Positions 12,902 through 24,166 of a stretch of 64,000 nucleotides of DNA are shown here, piece by piece. Below the pieces are notes generated by a model. That model searched no databases, was not told the origin of the DNA, and saw only the letters and a list, made by a program, of their open reading frames with translations. The position numbers and the translations under genes are program-made. The first letter of the stretch is position 1, and each line of letters starts with the position of its first letter. This stretch comes from Cokeromyces recurvatus (lineage: Eukaryota > Mucoromycota > Mucoromycetes > Mucorales > Mucoraceae). The stretch spans positions 558,001-622,000 of the forward strand of contig NW_026251390.1 in NCBI RefSeq assembly GCF_025118155.1. The letters run 5' to 3'.

Positions 12902-15009
12902 TTATTGATCAGCATTATCATTATCGATGTAGTCTTCTTTCTGTTTACATAGATTATTATTAATATCAATTTCCTTACTATTACTAGTCTTTTTAGATTT
13001 CAGTTTGTCAATAAGTTCGTCCTTTTCTTGTAATGTCTTTTTTAAAGATATAATATACTCATAAGTATATTGAAGTAAAAGAACCTTTGATAGTGGTTTC
13101 ATTAGATAATCATCATTGACATTCATATGATGGCAACTTGTTAGGACTTCTTCTTGCGTTGCCTTGAATTCATAACGATCATCCCTTGTCTTCTTCTTTT
13201 CTAATTCTTGTTGTGCCTTAATCATCTTGGATAAAGGGGTACCTTGGCGCTTAAGGTAGCCCTCTTCCACCTCAAAACGTAAACGATCAAAGCATTCCTT
13301 TAAAGAATTACGTCGTTTTTGTTCTGCAGCTTTATGAGCTGTTCTTCTCACTTCAATACCACTTTTGATTTGTGTAGAGAACTCTATTCCTAATGCGGCT
13401 GCTTTACCTTCGATCCAATTTTGATAATTGGATCGAGTGGCTAGGATATGTTCAGCTTCCTCGATTGTTTTAACCTGATCTTTTGCACTGTTCATGTTAT
13501 GGACTGCTGCTGTTCTCTCTTTTTTCTTCTCATCCAGGTTTATTTTTACGTTAGTAGTGGATGAGGAAGTAGGATGATGATAACCAGGTTGGAGGGTAGG
13601 ACTGATCAATAAAGGCTTTAGCGTACGAGTTGTAGTCATCGTTGTAGTCATTGTTGTAGTCGTTGTCGTCGTCGTCTTTGAGTCCTGAGCACAATTACCC
13701 TTGCTAACCTTCCTAGGATGGGTTGAATTCGACTCTTCATACCTTTGTTTTTTGTTAGAATGAGAATTCTTTGTTGTTGACAAAGAAGAAGGTGTATTAT
13801 TAGTAATGACTGAAGAAGCTGCAGGGATATGAAGAGCAAGTGGAGAGGTTGGTGGTGGCTGATTCGATTTAGATAGAGGAGACATGTTATTCTTTCCATT
13901 ATGAGTTTGAAGAGTAGGTGATTGGTGCGTAATATTTTTATATACTGGAAGTGATGATATATGATTATTATTATTATTATTATTAGTGTCAATCTCTGCT
14001 GCTACTAATGTCTGCTGCTGGTGCTTCTTCTTCTTCTTCTTCTTGTTATTTCTTCTTGGTATGTTTTTCTTTTCAATACTGGATGGAAAAGTAGAACAGT
14101 TCATTTGTGTAGCTGTTGTTCTTATATTCATCAAAGAAGCAGGAGTTACAGGCTCGACTTGAGATGATGACATTAAATTAGAATTATAGTCAGTCATAGT
14201 ATTAGAAGATGCATAGTATGAATGATGACTGTTTAGATTATCTTTTTGTTGCTGATGTAATGTAGATATTATTCCTATAAAATAAAATATGTGTATAAAT
14301 TCACTTCAAAATAAATAAAATAAAAGAGTTACCATTATTACATGTGGTATAATTGTTGATAACTGAAAATTGTTCAGTAGTATTGGATAATAGGTTTTGT
14401 TCCTGTTGATAATGATCTTTACTATAATAATAGACTGATGGCTGCTGTTGAGGTGGTATTATGATTGAAGGTGACTGAAGGTCTACTAATTTTTGAGTCA
14501 AGATATGCTTTGCATGTTCTAACTCTTTATACTTTTCAAATATTTGTTTAGCAGATAAATTATCAAGTTCCTCTTTATGAGTAGTTGTAGTCATAAATTG
14601 ATCATGAAATGGTATTATTTGCTTTCGTTCAGGTAAGATAACAGGTGAAGAAAGTGGAGTAAAGTTGATTTCTTTATTATCTAATCTCTGTTGATAAACT
14701 AAAGAAGGAGTGGTAGCAGGTGATACAAGTGGGGTAAAAAAATAATTCTAATAATGATGATAAAGATAAAGATGAATAAATAACATTCTCTATTGTCTAT
14801 TTAATCAATACCTCTTGTTGTTGATCAAGACAGGTATTTTGTGAAGTAGAAGAAAGTAATAGAAGTTTATCCTTGTGAATAAACTGATTCTTATGATATA
14901 AAAAATAGATATTTTCGTGTAAAAGATTGTTATCTGAAGAAGAAGCGTGTTGTTGAGATAAATCCTCTAACATATCCATATCTACTAATTGAGAATTAGA
15001 TGAATCCAT
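12902..15009 (-). CDS. bHLH transcription factor with unusually long loop
   Basis: Three exons (15009-14812, 14747-14333, 14274-12902) join in frame to 661 residues. The start is taken at MDSSNSQL, an internal ATG, because the upstream codons sit in a poly-A/T stretch. The N-terminal part has the motif NYFFTPLVSPATTP, resembling short proline motifs repeated in fungal bHLH regulators (from memory). The basic region is at about residues 512-526, RRTAHKAAEQKRRN, with His, Glu and Arg at the three positions that bind CACGTG-type E-boxes. Helix 1 is SLKECFDRLR and helix 2 is PLSKVLLLQYTYEYIISLKK at about 598-617, followed by a short coiled coil. About 55 to 60 residues separate the helices, far longer than the usual 5-20. 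The middle holds Asn, Thr and Lys runs and basic patches that could be nuclear localisation signals. The target pathway cannot be told. Confidence 0.88.
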
Positions 15010-15256
15010 TTTAAGAAAAAAAAAAAATAGGGGTTTCAACTTTTAATAGGGAAAACAAATGGAAGAAGAGTAAGAAGAGGTGGTTTTATTTATTTATCAT
15101 ACCTGTGACTGAGAAGTAAGCTTGTAATCAAATCAATTTTCTTCAGACTAAAACGTGGATAGAATTAACTATCATAAAAGCTACACAAAAGTCACAAAAT
15201 AAAGATATTCTCCCTTGGTAATTAAAATTTTTCAAATGAAGATGTATAATAGCTTA

Positions 15257-15258
<2 letters not shown>

Positions 15259-15305
<47 letters not shown>
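15259..15305. repeat. T47 homopolymer
   Basis: 47 uninterrupted T about 250 bp upstream of the bHLH start codon (gene on the minus strand, so A47 in the sense direction of its promoter). A poly(dA:dT) tract at this place would be expected to keep nucleosomes off the promoter. Confidence 0.95.
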
Positions 15306-15308
<3 letters not shown>

Positions 15309-15638
15309 TAACACTAGTCTTAAGTTACATTATTTATATATATAAAAAGATAATTTATTTTACCTTTTATAGAATATATTGATACTTTGGATAAAGTCGT
15401 AATCAATTATTTAAAAATTTGAGACTAGTATAGTATTATTATTAAACTTCTTAAATGTTTAAAGATCAATCTGGTTTTTCGCACAACAAAGCCGAAAATT
15501 TGATACTAGCGTATCCTTAATCTTTCTGCTGTGTAGTTAAGTCTTGATTAGGATTGTTGACGATCTGATCCTTATCTCTGGTCTACTAAGTAATTCAAGA
15601 TTAAATAAATTCTTACTAAACTGTCGATAACAACCAGA

Positions 15639-15838
15639 TCATTGATAATTAAATGCTACTTTAGAAAAAAAAAAGCATCCACAGAAATTGTAACAGTGTC
15701 TTGAAACTCTTCATCGTCATTATCAGATGGAGTACTCCCATTCATATCTTTTACATTAACATTTGAGGCTCCTTGTATGATTAAAACCGTGTTGGTAAAG
15801 TCTACTCTTACTAGGTGTTCCCCCCTTTGATAGTCATC
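15639..15838 (-). pseudogene. possible ankyrin-like coding remnant
   Basis: A 66-codon open stretch without an ATG start. Its centre reads VLIIQGASNVNVKDMNGSTP, close to the ankyrin pattern of a hydrophobic helix, G-A-D-V-N and D-x-x-G-x-T-P, with TPSD in place of TPLH. Acidic residues and then a stop follow. Just upstream, a short ATG frame (MALQQSISEDDITTQ) could be spliced on, but only with a 31-nt intron, which is too short for this genome. It may therefore be a decayed ankyrin gene, a diverged exon, or chance. Confidence 0.22.
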
Positions 15839-17329
15839 TTGAAAATACCTTTATGGAACGCCAGTTACCTTGTGTTGTAATATCGTCCTCTGATATACTT
15901 TGCTGTAATGCCATTGAAAAGCCTAGAGAATGAAAAGAGACATATGATTCATTCGTGCAAAGTTTAATGAGAATTTTTTCAAGCCAAGTACAAATAGTAG
16001 TAGTTTTTTACTGTGACCATAGGACTGTTGGTTTTGATAAAAAGGAAATCTTCGTGTCTGTTTTGGGCATTTGAATGATCTTTAACTGCAAAGAAATATA
16101 AAATAAAGTATAATTGTTGATTTCTATGTGGACGGATAAAAACCGGGTTTATAATTCGAATATCGTTACGACGTCCCTTTGATGTAGAAAAAAAAATTTT
16201 TTTTTTGTATTAGTCATATTAGTGGATTGTAGAGAGATACGAGCCATATCAGAGAGTCTTAAGAAGACAATCATACTAAGTAAAAATATTATTATTATTA
16301 TTTTGTTGTAGCTTTAACAGTGGGAGTGATAACAATGAAAGCTACAGTAGTAATATAATTAAAGGTATGGGACACAATTTGTAATGGAATAGAGTATTGG
16401 TCTTGATAGTTTGTGTATAGCTAAAGACATAAATCCACTATTACTGATCTGCTTTCCTTTTTTCCTCACTTAGTTTGCTCTAAAGAAACCAAAATCCCCG
16501 CAACTAACTTCTCTTTGGTTAATGTATTGACCCATTATTTGTATCATTCTACATGAAATGGATTATTTATTTCATATAGCGTTTTATCCTCCTCCTCCTT
16601 CCTCCGTTAATTCTAGTATTAAGCTGATGTATCGGTTATCCTCATAATAGACTAGCATATTTATACTGTATCTGACTTCTTCTTGACTCTTAAGAGGTTT
16701 TTATTACCTTTTTATTTTTATTTTTTATTTTTTAGAACTGACTAGGGAAATACAGTACAATACAATTGCTACATGTTCATTGGTTATTTTTTTTTGAAAT
16801 AAATAAACTCTTTAACCATATTTGGATATGGGAGACGGTAAACCTCAATCATCCTACAGGATTGTTTACTAAATCTCATTCAATGGGTTGTCTACACATG
16901 ACCCAATATTCTTCCTATTGAAACAGGTGCCTTATCTATCACGTTATTGTTCTTTATAGACTATCCTCTGGCCAGAAATAAGCACCATTCTCCGTGAATT
17001 AGATTATTAGCCCCAAGTTGCTGCGATGGTTGTTTAATAACTGAAGCTAGTATATCAACCTTCAATTTTTTTTATATCTTTCCTTTACTTCATCTCCCTC
17101 TTTTTCTTTTTTATTTTGTATCTCTTACAATGGTTTTTTCTATTGTTTTATTAAGCTGATCTGGGCATCATTTAGGTACTATGTGCTCAAAAATTTAATT
17201 ATTATGCAATAGAAAAAAATTATTTTCTTTTTTTTTTTTTTTACACAACATTTTTTTTGGTAATAAAACTCCGCTTTTTTTTTTGTTGGTGTCAAAATTG
17301 CATGTCAAAGAATATTCTTAAGATTTATA

Positions 17330-17346
<17 letters not shown>

Positions 17347-17379
<33 letters not shown>
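17347..17379. promoter_or_regulatory. T33 tract immediately 5' of the VTC start codon
   Basis: 33 consecutive T ending 11 bp before the ATG of the VTC gene. It is probably core-promoter or 5' UTR poly(dT), or a pyrimidine tract before an AG acceptor (TTTAG follows it) if a 5' UTR intron exists. Confidence 0.5.
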
Positions 17380-17381
<2 letters not shown>

Positions 17382-17390
17382 TTTTATATT

Positions 17391-19693
17391 ATGAAGTTTG
17401 GTGCACAATTACAAGAAGCTATTTATCCAGAATGGGAGAGCTATTATATTGATTATAATATATTAAAATTAAAACTTAGAAAAGTTCAACAAGATGAATT
17501 GTTTACAGAAAAAGATGAAACAGAATTTGTTGAATTACTAGATAATAATCTCGAAAAAGTAAATTTTATCCGTCGTCATGATATTGTCTTTTTTTTTTTT
17601 TTTTTCTTTTGCTTATTCTCTCTCTCTCTTTCTCTTAGGTAAATGACTTTCATAATGAACAGTTAAAGAGAATTAAAAAAGAAATTGATAAATGTACATC
17701 GCTTATTTCAAGTCAAAATAATACAAACGAAGATGATACGGATGAATTAGCGAATATTCAAGAAAAGATAAATAATATAGCTGATGATATTAATCGACTT
17801 GAAAAATTTACACGACTTAATTACACTGGATTTTTGAAGATAGTGAAAAAACATGATCGCTATACGAATTATGTACTTCGACCGATGTTCATGGTTCGAT
17901 TAAATCAATGTCCCTTTTGGAAGGAGAAAGAAAGTGATGTATTTTTAATTCAATTATCATCACTGTTTAGTCAAGTGAGAGGTGGTGGTAAAGCAATGTC
18001 CTTTCAACCCTCTACGAGTTTTCTTGTAAAGGAAAATACAGGCTTACAGATAGGTTTAGATACGCGACGTACAGTGATTAAACGTTTCTTTGTTCATACA
18101 GATAATATACTCGAATTAAAGACCTCTGTCCTTCGTCATTTACCTGTCTTAGTTTACCGAAATAAAGATAATCATCATGATCGACAACAACAACAACAGG
18201 AACAACAGAATATTGATCCTCCTATTTCAACTTTATATCTTGATAATGCAGATATGGAGAGTTATTGTTCACGTGTAGAGTCTGCTCCAGGCTCAGACAT
18301 CATTCGTTTACGTTGGTATGGATCTGCTCAAGGAAATCGATCTATCTCTGTCGAGAGGCGAACACTTGAAGATGAAAATCGTGGAGAGATCAAGGATAAA
18401 TTTACGATTAAAGATAAATATGTAGATGGATTTTTGAAGGGAGAACAAAGATTTTTAGAAAAGATGATAAAGAAGATGAAGGAGAATGGTAAAGGAGAAA
18501 GAGAGATCGAGTCATTTTGTCAGTTAGTAAAGGATATACAACAACAGATTATAGAACATAAGATGCAACCTATTCTTAGAACTTATTATAAACGCACAGC
18601 ATTTCAAATTCCAGGAGATACAAGTGTAAGAATGGCGTTAGATACTGACCTTTGTTTTATCCGTGAAGATTCAGGTTTATTTTCAAATGATGATTCAATC
18701 GTACGTCGACCTGAACATCACTGGAGACGACCCGATGTCGATATTGATTATCCATTTAGACAACTTAAGGAGCCTACAGAAGTAAATCGATTTCCATATG
18801 CTACATTTGAAATTAAGTTAGATTTAGGACAAGATGAAGATGAGCCTGAATGGGTTAAAAACTTGGAAGAGGGTGGATTATTAGAAGAGGCCTATCAATT
18901 TTCTAAATTTGTTCATGGTATAGCTCGCCTATTTGACACACGTGTACCTTTATTACCTTACTGGCTTGCACGATTAGATGATGATGATGATGAATATAAA
19001 TTATTACCTATTTTACCATCTAGAACACCCTCCATTCTATCTAAAGGGTCGACTAGTATTCGACAACAACAGACTCTCTCTAGAACCTCATCTGCTACGC
19101 AACAGATGATACCCACTATAAAACCAGATGAACGTACATGTCTCTTACAAGGGAATCGAGATAGACATCATTATATGAGTTTAAATCAAGAAGAGACGAA
19201 TAGAGATGAAGAAGAAGAAGAAAGAAACCGAGATGAGACACTATGGCAAAGATGGATATCTTACTTGAATTCACATCAAGAAGAACAAACATCTTCTGTT
19301 GTGAGATTACCACCTGGAGTCAAGGTGCCTAAAAAAGTAGTTACACCTATCCGAGTTGAGCCTAAAGTATTTTTTGCTAATGAACGTACCTACTTTTCTT
19401 GGATGGGATTTGGTACGATGCTATCCACTTTCTCATTGGCACTATTTAATACAGGAGATGCAGTTGGTAAAATAAGTGGTATACTGTATACCTTAATTGC
19501 CATTACTACTTTGATCTATGGCTCTGGACTTTATTATAGACGAAGAGAATTAATTAGAGCTAGACTACCAGGACCTTATGATGAAATGATTGGACCTACT
19601 GTTATTTGTATAGCGCTTTTATTTGCAGTTGGAATGAATACTTATCTTAAATTTACTATTCCAGAATCTAGTCCATTTTATTTGTTTTATTAA
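17391..19693 (+). CDS. SPX-VTC vacuolar transporter chaperone (polyphosphate polymerase subunit)
   Basis: Subunit of the vacuolar VTC complex, which makes polyphosphate from ATP and moves it into the vacuole. Two exons (17391-17585, 17639-19693) give 749 residues. The N-terminal SPX domain (MKFGAQLQEAIYPEWESYYI to about 150, with KFTRLNYTGFLKIVKKHD) senses inositol pyrophosphates. The central tunnel domain keeps ILELK (Lys about 226), IRLRWYG (two Arg about 288 and 290), KRTAFQIPGD, FEIKLD (catalytic-type Glu about 456) and FSKFVHG (Lys about 488). VERRT replaces the VERKT I recall for yeast Vtc4. The C-terminus, after NERTYFSWMGFG, has three hydrophobic segments. Overall it is closest to the catalytic Vtc4 type, with the Vtc2/Vtc3 type not excluded. 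The start codon heads the canonical SPX opening. SPX-dependent control by phosphate status is expected from the family. Confidence 0.95.
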
Positions 19694-20720
19694 ACCAAAG
19701 CTCATTCAATTGAAGCGACACATATATATGAATATCTATTTATTTATGTGTAATTATTTACTACATTACATAAATTAAAAAAAAAAAAAAAAGTAAGGGA
19801 AAAGTTAGATGAGAAGATTTACAGTGAAGGTAATAAATAACACCAAGTACTGATTGACATCATCATTTATCCCTTCTCCTATTCTCTTTCAGCTTTGAAA
19901 CTATATGCTTATTTCCTTTTATAATGATTTAAAAAAGAGATCTCCTTACTTTGTAAATAGTGACAACATCCATAATAAATGCACCTTTAAACGTTATTAT
20001 TCTATCCTGCATGCATTCAATGACTAATAAGGGGAACTTTATACTTACAATAGATACTATTTACTCAAAGTAAAATAACTCTTATTCCTATATGATAATA
20101 AAGGTTAAAAAAATTTTTTTTTCTTTCAATTGTTTCAATATTTATAATATTATTGCTATGAGTACTAATAAATGAATAATTATACAAATCATATTTCCAA
20201 GAAGAATCGGAAAATGAAAAGGAATTAGGGACCTTATTTTTTTTTTTGTTCCCTTCAATCGAAGCAGTCTTCTTCTTTAAATAATACTTTGTCTCCGCTT
20301 CTATTAAAAAAAAATACTAGCAAAACAATTTTTTTAATGAGGCTTTTTCAAACAATCATGAAGTGGAGAAGGAAAATAAGACAAATAAAAAAGGATGTAA
20401 ACAAAACAATGAAATTTTATATGAAAAAAAAACAAAGTTCTGTCATATATCCTATTAAGGATTCACGTATCACCACTAATTAATGCACAAGAATCTTTAT
20501 TATTATTATGAAAAAAAAAAGAATGCGTTTCTTGAATTGCATCTTCTTATTTATTCCACAAGAAGTTCCGTTTTTGTTTAAAATTTATTTTTTTTTCTGA
20601 ATACAAAAAAAAAAAAACTTTTTTTTTTCCTACTCCCTTTCTTTAAAAAAGCCTGGTTTTGTTTTCTTCTTCTTCTTTTTCTCTCTCTTTATTTTCTTCT
20701 TGTTGAGTAGTTCTTTCAAT
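19694..20720. other. intergenic region
   Basis: About 1 kb of AT-rich DNA between two plus-strand genes. A 64-codon open stretch at 20289-20483 is lysine-rich because of A runs and is not credible. TTCTT-rich pyrimidine DNA at 20640-20715 leads into the next start codon and looks like a fungal core promoter or 5' UTR. Confidence 0.5.
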
Positions 20721-22148
20721 ATGCAAAATCATATCATCAATCAAACTAAGCCAGTTCATGTTAATTCTTATGTAAATGCTGATAGGTAAGAAAAAGGTTC
20801 ACAAAATACATTCATTTAAATTAAATAAATATGCAAAAAAAAAAGAGAGAGAAAGAAGCATTTGTATACATGTATATGTGTGTGTGTATATATATAAATA
20901 TATTTATTTATTTTTATTTTATTTTATTTTTGCATATAAACAATTGAGTTGAGTAGTTAAATCTAACCATTTTCTTCTTCTTCTTTATATATACGTTGTG
21001 ACTTTATTTATTTTCCTTTTGTTTTTTTTCTCTCTCCCCCTTATCTAAAAGTCCTTCTTTGGAATCATCTACTAAAAGAACATATGTCTCACCAAAGGAT
21101 TATCAAAAAAGAAAGAGTAGCACAACTATGGGTCAATCTATCCATATGTCATCTACACAGAAACGAAGAAAAGTAACGAAACCAAAAAAAATTATATTAG
21201 GAAAGCCATGCACTGGTAAACAAAAGATGAATTTAGAAGAATTGAAAGCGCTAAGTCGACAAGTTAGACCTAATCATACAACAGTATCATTATCCCCCTT
21301 AACAAATTTAAACTGCCGCAGTACTTTAAATCATCATGAAGAAAATATTATCTTACTTAGTCGTAACTTGAGAGAGAATTTATTCAGAGCGAAATCAAGA
21401 ATGATGGATAGTTTAAAGAATTCAAACGAACCTCAAGCACTTCAGATCTATAAAGATTTAATGAATCAATCGTCAACAACTACTTCTACTTCTTCTTCTG
21501 ATAATAGTAGTCGCATCTCTTCAGAGTCAACAAGTCATAGTGAAGATGAAGATGATTGTAGTAGCGTAAGCACTTTATCTTCTCTTCAACTTCGCCTTGT
21601 AACAGATGAATCAGGTCATGTGTCTGTAGTTTCATCTGATTATCCAACTCCTTCATCTAAGGTCTCTATTCCCTCAATATTTGACATGGATATAAAACAA
21701 GAAAACAATCCTCTATTTCATATACAAGATCCTATTACTATCACTACTCCTACAACTACTACTACTACTACTACTACTACTTCTTTTATGTCTTTATATA
21801 CCCCTCATGATTACCCTTCTATGATGTTGGATATGGAATTATTTTTATCTAATCATCCTTATTGGACATTATTAGAAAAAAGCAATGATTATTCTCAAAG
21901 TACTACTACTACTACTACTACGACACCGGATGTTACTGAAGAGCAAATCAATTCTTGGTTACAACGTGGTGGTCATAATGATACCATTACTATGGCCACA
22001 GATCAAGAACTTGCAGGTAAATTATATTATTTCATTTAGATAAGAAGAGAAAAAAAATTTTTTTTTTTTGCCTGTGACAAATAATTTTTTTTTCTTTTTC
22101 TTTTTTACTTGGATCAAAATAGCTTTACTAGACTTTGATGACATGTAA
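20721..22148 (+). CDS. unrecognised Ser/Thr-rich, probably nuclear protein
   Basis: I do not recognise this family. Three exons (20721-20785, 21052-22016, 22123-22148) close the frame exactly at 351 residues. The first intron is 266 nt, long for this locus. The N-terminal third is basic, with QKRRKVTKPKKIILGKP as a likely nuclear localisation signal and then NLEELKALSRQVRP. A conserved-looking helical piece follows (IILLSRNLRENLFRAKSRMM). The rest is a Ser/Asp/Glu-rich stretch and two Thr runs encoded by ACT repeats (21752-21780 and 21901-21920). The 9-residue last exon ends in ALLDFDDM, an acidic-hydrophobic tail like a transactivation or adaptor-binding motif. A transcriptional regulator is plausible but not shown. 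Confidence 0.7.
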
Positions 22149-22615
22149 ACATAATATAGCCTATTCACACAAAAGGCTGTATATATACGTACATACATAC
22201 ATACATGTATATATACAAATATGAATATCTATCTATCTCTGTGTGTGTATGTGTTTATAATTCGCATAATATCCCTTACCCTCCCTTTTCCCTCTTTCTC
22301 TACTTATTTCCTTCACATCTCCCTTTTCATCATACAACACACACATTATTTATGGAAAAAAAAAAGGAAAAAGCAAAAGACAATTCTTATATAAAGAATG
22401 ATAACTATACTATTTTTGAATACTTCATTGCTGTTACTTAAAGTTGCGCTAAATGAAAAAAATTCCTGGTAATATTTAAATATTTATAACGACGACATAT
22501 AAAATTCTTTTTTCCTTTTTTATTTTATTTTAATTTTGTTAGAAAAAAAAAAAAAAAAAAAAGAAAGAAAGAAAGAAAGAAAGAGTGAAAAAAAAAAAAC
22601 GGTTTATTAATAATA
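22149..22615. other. intergenic region with microsatellites
   Basis: Holds TACA and TG/TA microsatellites at 22185-22255, a pyrimidine-rich block at 22270-22335 and A-runs with a (GAAA)n tract at 22541-22583 just before the next start codon. No coding sequence is supported. Confidence 0.5.
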
Positions 22616-23967
22616 ATGCGATCAAATCGAGGATTACAGATAACATCCATTGTTGTCTTATCTCCCGTTTTACTCATTTTTCTTTCCATCTTTTCTATGC
22701 TTATTTATTCTATTTATTCAAATATAAAAAATTGTTTAATAACCTTAATTCCTCAGCAACCATTAAAAAATGTATCCACTACTGAAATTTCAATTCCATA
22801 TCATTTTAAACATGTGAAAGAATCAGAAAATTTTTTAAAAAGAATCTCAATATCCATTTTACTTCGACTACGAGATTTTTCAAGGACTTCTATGCTTATT
22901 TTACTTTTATATGCAATCTATCTTTTATTCAAGGTAAATATATTCAAACCGCCCTTTTTTTTTTACCCCCATTTAGCAAAAATAATCACACATATACAAT
23001 TCATCAATTGTCTGTCTGTCTCTTCTTCTCTCACTTCTTTCCTTTGATTCACACATTTTTTTTCTCCCCCATTTTATATTAAAAAAAAAAAATTACATGT
23101 GTGGACATACACTTGTTCTTGTTGCTAGGGTGTAATTAATTGCTAAACGGGAAAAAAAAAATTGAATTTTAGACGCCGGGCCTTTTTTTTTTTTTTAATA
23201 AAATATTAACCTTAAAAATTACTATTTAGAAAACAAGAATGGATCTTATATCAAAACAAAAAGAATGTAACAAATTGAATTTAATACCTGAAAAGAAAAA
23301 ATCAACCAAACGACGCAAGTCAAAGAAATCAATAGGTTCAAGACAACCATCAATGATGACAGAACCTCATTTGAATACCAACAACAACAACAACAACAAC
23401 AACCTTGTAAATAATAATAACAGTAGTAATAGTGGTGGTGGTGAAGAAGGGAGCTTATTATCATTAAAGAAAGAAATTCATTCTTCTTGTACAACACCAA
23501 AATTAGAAGAGAATAAAAATCAATTTGACTTGAATTTATTATCCCCTGAATCAACGCCGATACATAGTGAAGATGAAGAAGATGAAATGATGATGATGAT
23601 GGTCAAGACAAAAGAAAATAACACCAACAGCAATAACAGCAGCAACAATAATTGGTATTCACCCTTTTCAACTGGCTTAGATTTAGATTTTTTACCGAAA
23701 ACAAATCAAAATGATCCTTTATGTCTCTATAAACTCAACTTGAGTCACATACCCTCTTCGTATGATCATTATCATGATTCTTTCCCTATCATTTCTTCTT
23801 TATTGCAACAGGAACTCTTACAAAAGCCTCAATCGATTACAATTTTAGAGAACCATCCTTTTATTCCTTCAACCAATCACACTACACATTCGGCCTCTAC
23901 TACTAATCATCATCATAATAATTATAGTTATAATGTTTTTGGTCCAGTTGGTGATAAAAAGAAATAA
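22616..23967 (+). CDS. two-TM membrane protein with Asn-rich tail (gene model uncertain)
   Basis: I do not recognise this protein. Exon 1 (22616-22933) encodes two strongly hydrophobic segments (TSIVVLSPVLLIFLSIFSML and SMLILLLYAIYLLFK) around a short lumenal or cytosolic loop. It ends with AAG|GT. A second open stretch, 23230-23967, begins after a T-rich AG acceptor and joins in phase 0, giving 351 residues. It is hydrophilic, with a basic patch KKKSTKRRKSKKS, Asn runs, an acidic EDEEDEMMMMM stretch and an Asn/His-rich end. The implied intron of 296 nt is long for this region and the two halves differ in character. Two separate genes, the second starting at 23239 (MDLISKQKECNK), are therefore possible. 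The basic and acidic second half would suit a nuclear regulator. Confidence 0.5.
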
Positions 23968-24044
23968 AAAAAGTTTTATTTATAAATATATGTATGTATG
24001 TACATGAATAATATAAAAGACAATAACAGTAGTAATAATAATAA

Positions 24045-24077
<33 letters not shown>

Positions 24078-24155
24078 TGTATGTATGTATGTATGTATGT
24101 ATGTATGTATGTATGTATATATGTATATATGTATATATGTATATATGTATATATA
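24045..24155. repeat. (ATGT)n microsatellite with (GTATATAT)n end
   Basis: About 18 ATGT units followed by several eight-base GTATATAT units, between the convergent 3' ends of the Asn-rich gene and the methyltransferase gene. Open frames across it on both strands are repeat artefacts. Confidence 0.95.
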
Positions 24156-24166
24156 GAGTGTTGTAT

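Larger units (their letters stand above)
15010..17390. other. 2.4-kb gene-poor divergent promoter region (bHLH / VTC)
   Basis: Separates the 5' ends of the divergent bHLH and VTC genes. It has a T47 run at 15259-15305, a T33 run at 17347-17379 directly before the VTC start, and a non-repetitive stretch at 15650-16500 with higher GC than usual intergenic DNA. Apart from the possible ankyrin-like piece listed separately, no gene can be supported. The long spacing may hold extended regulatory DNA or a decayed gene. Confidence 0.5.
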
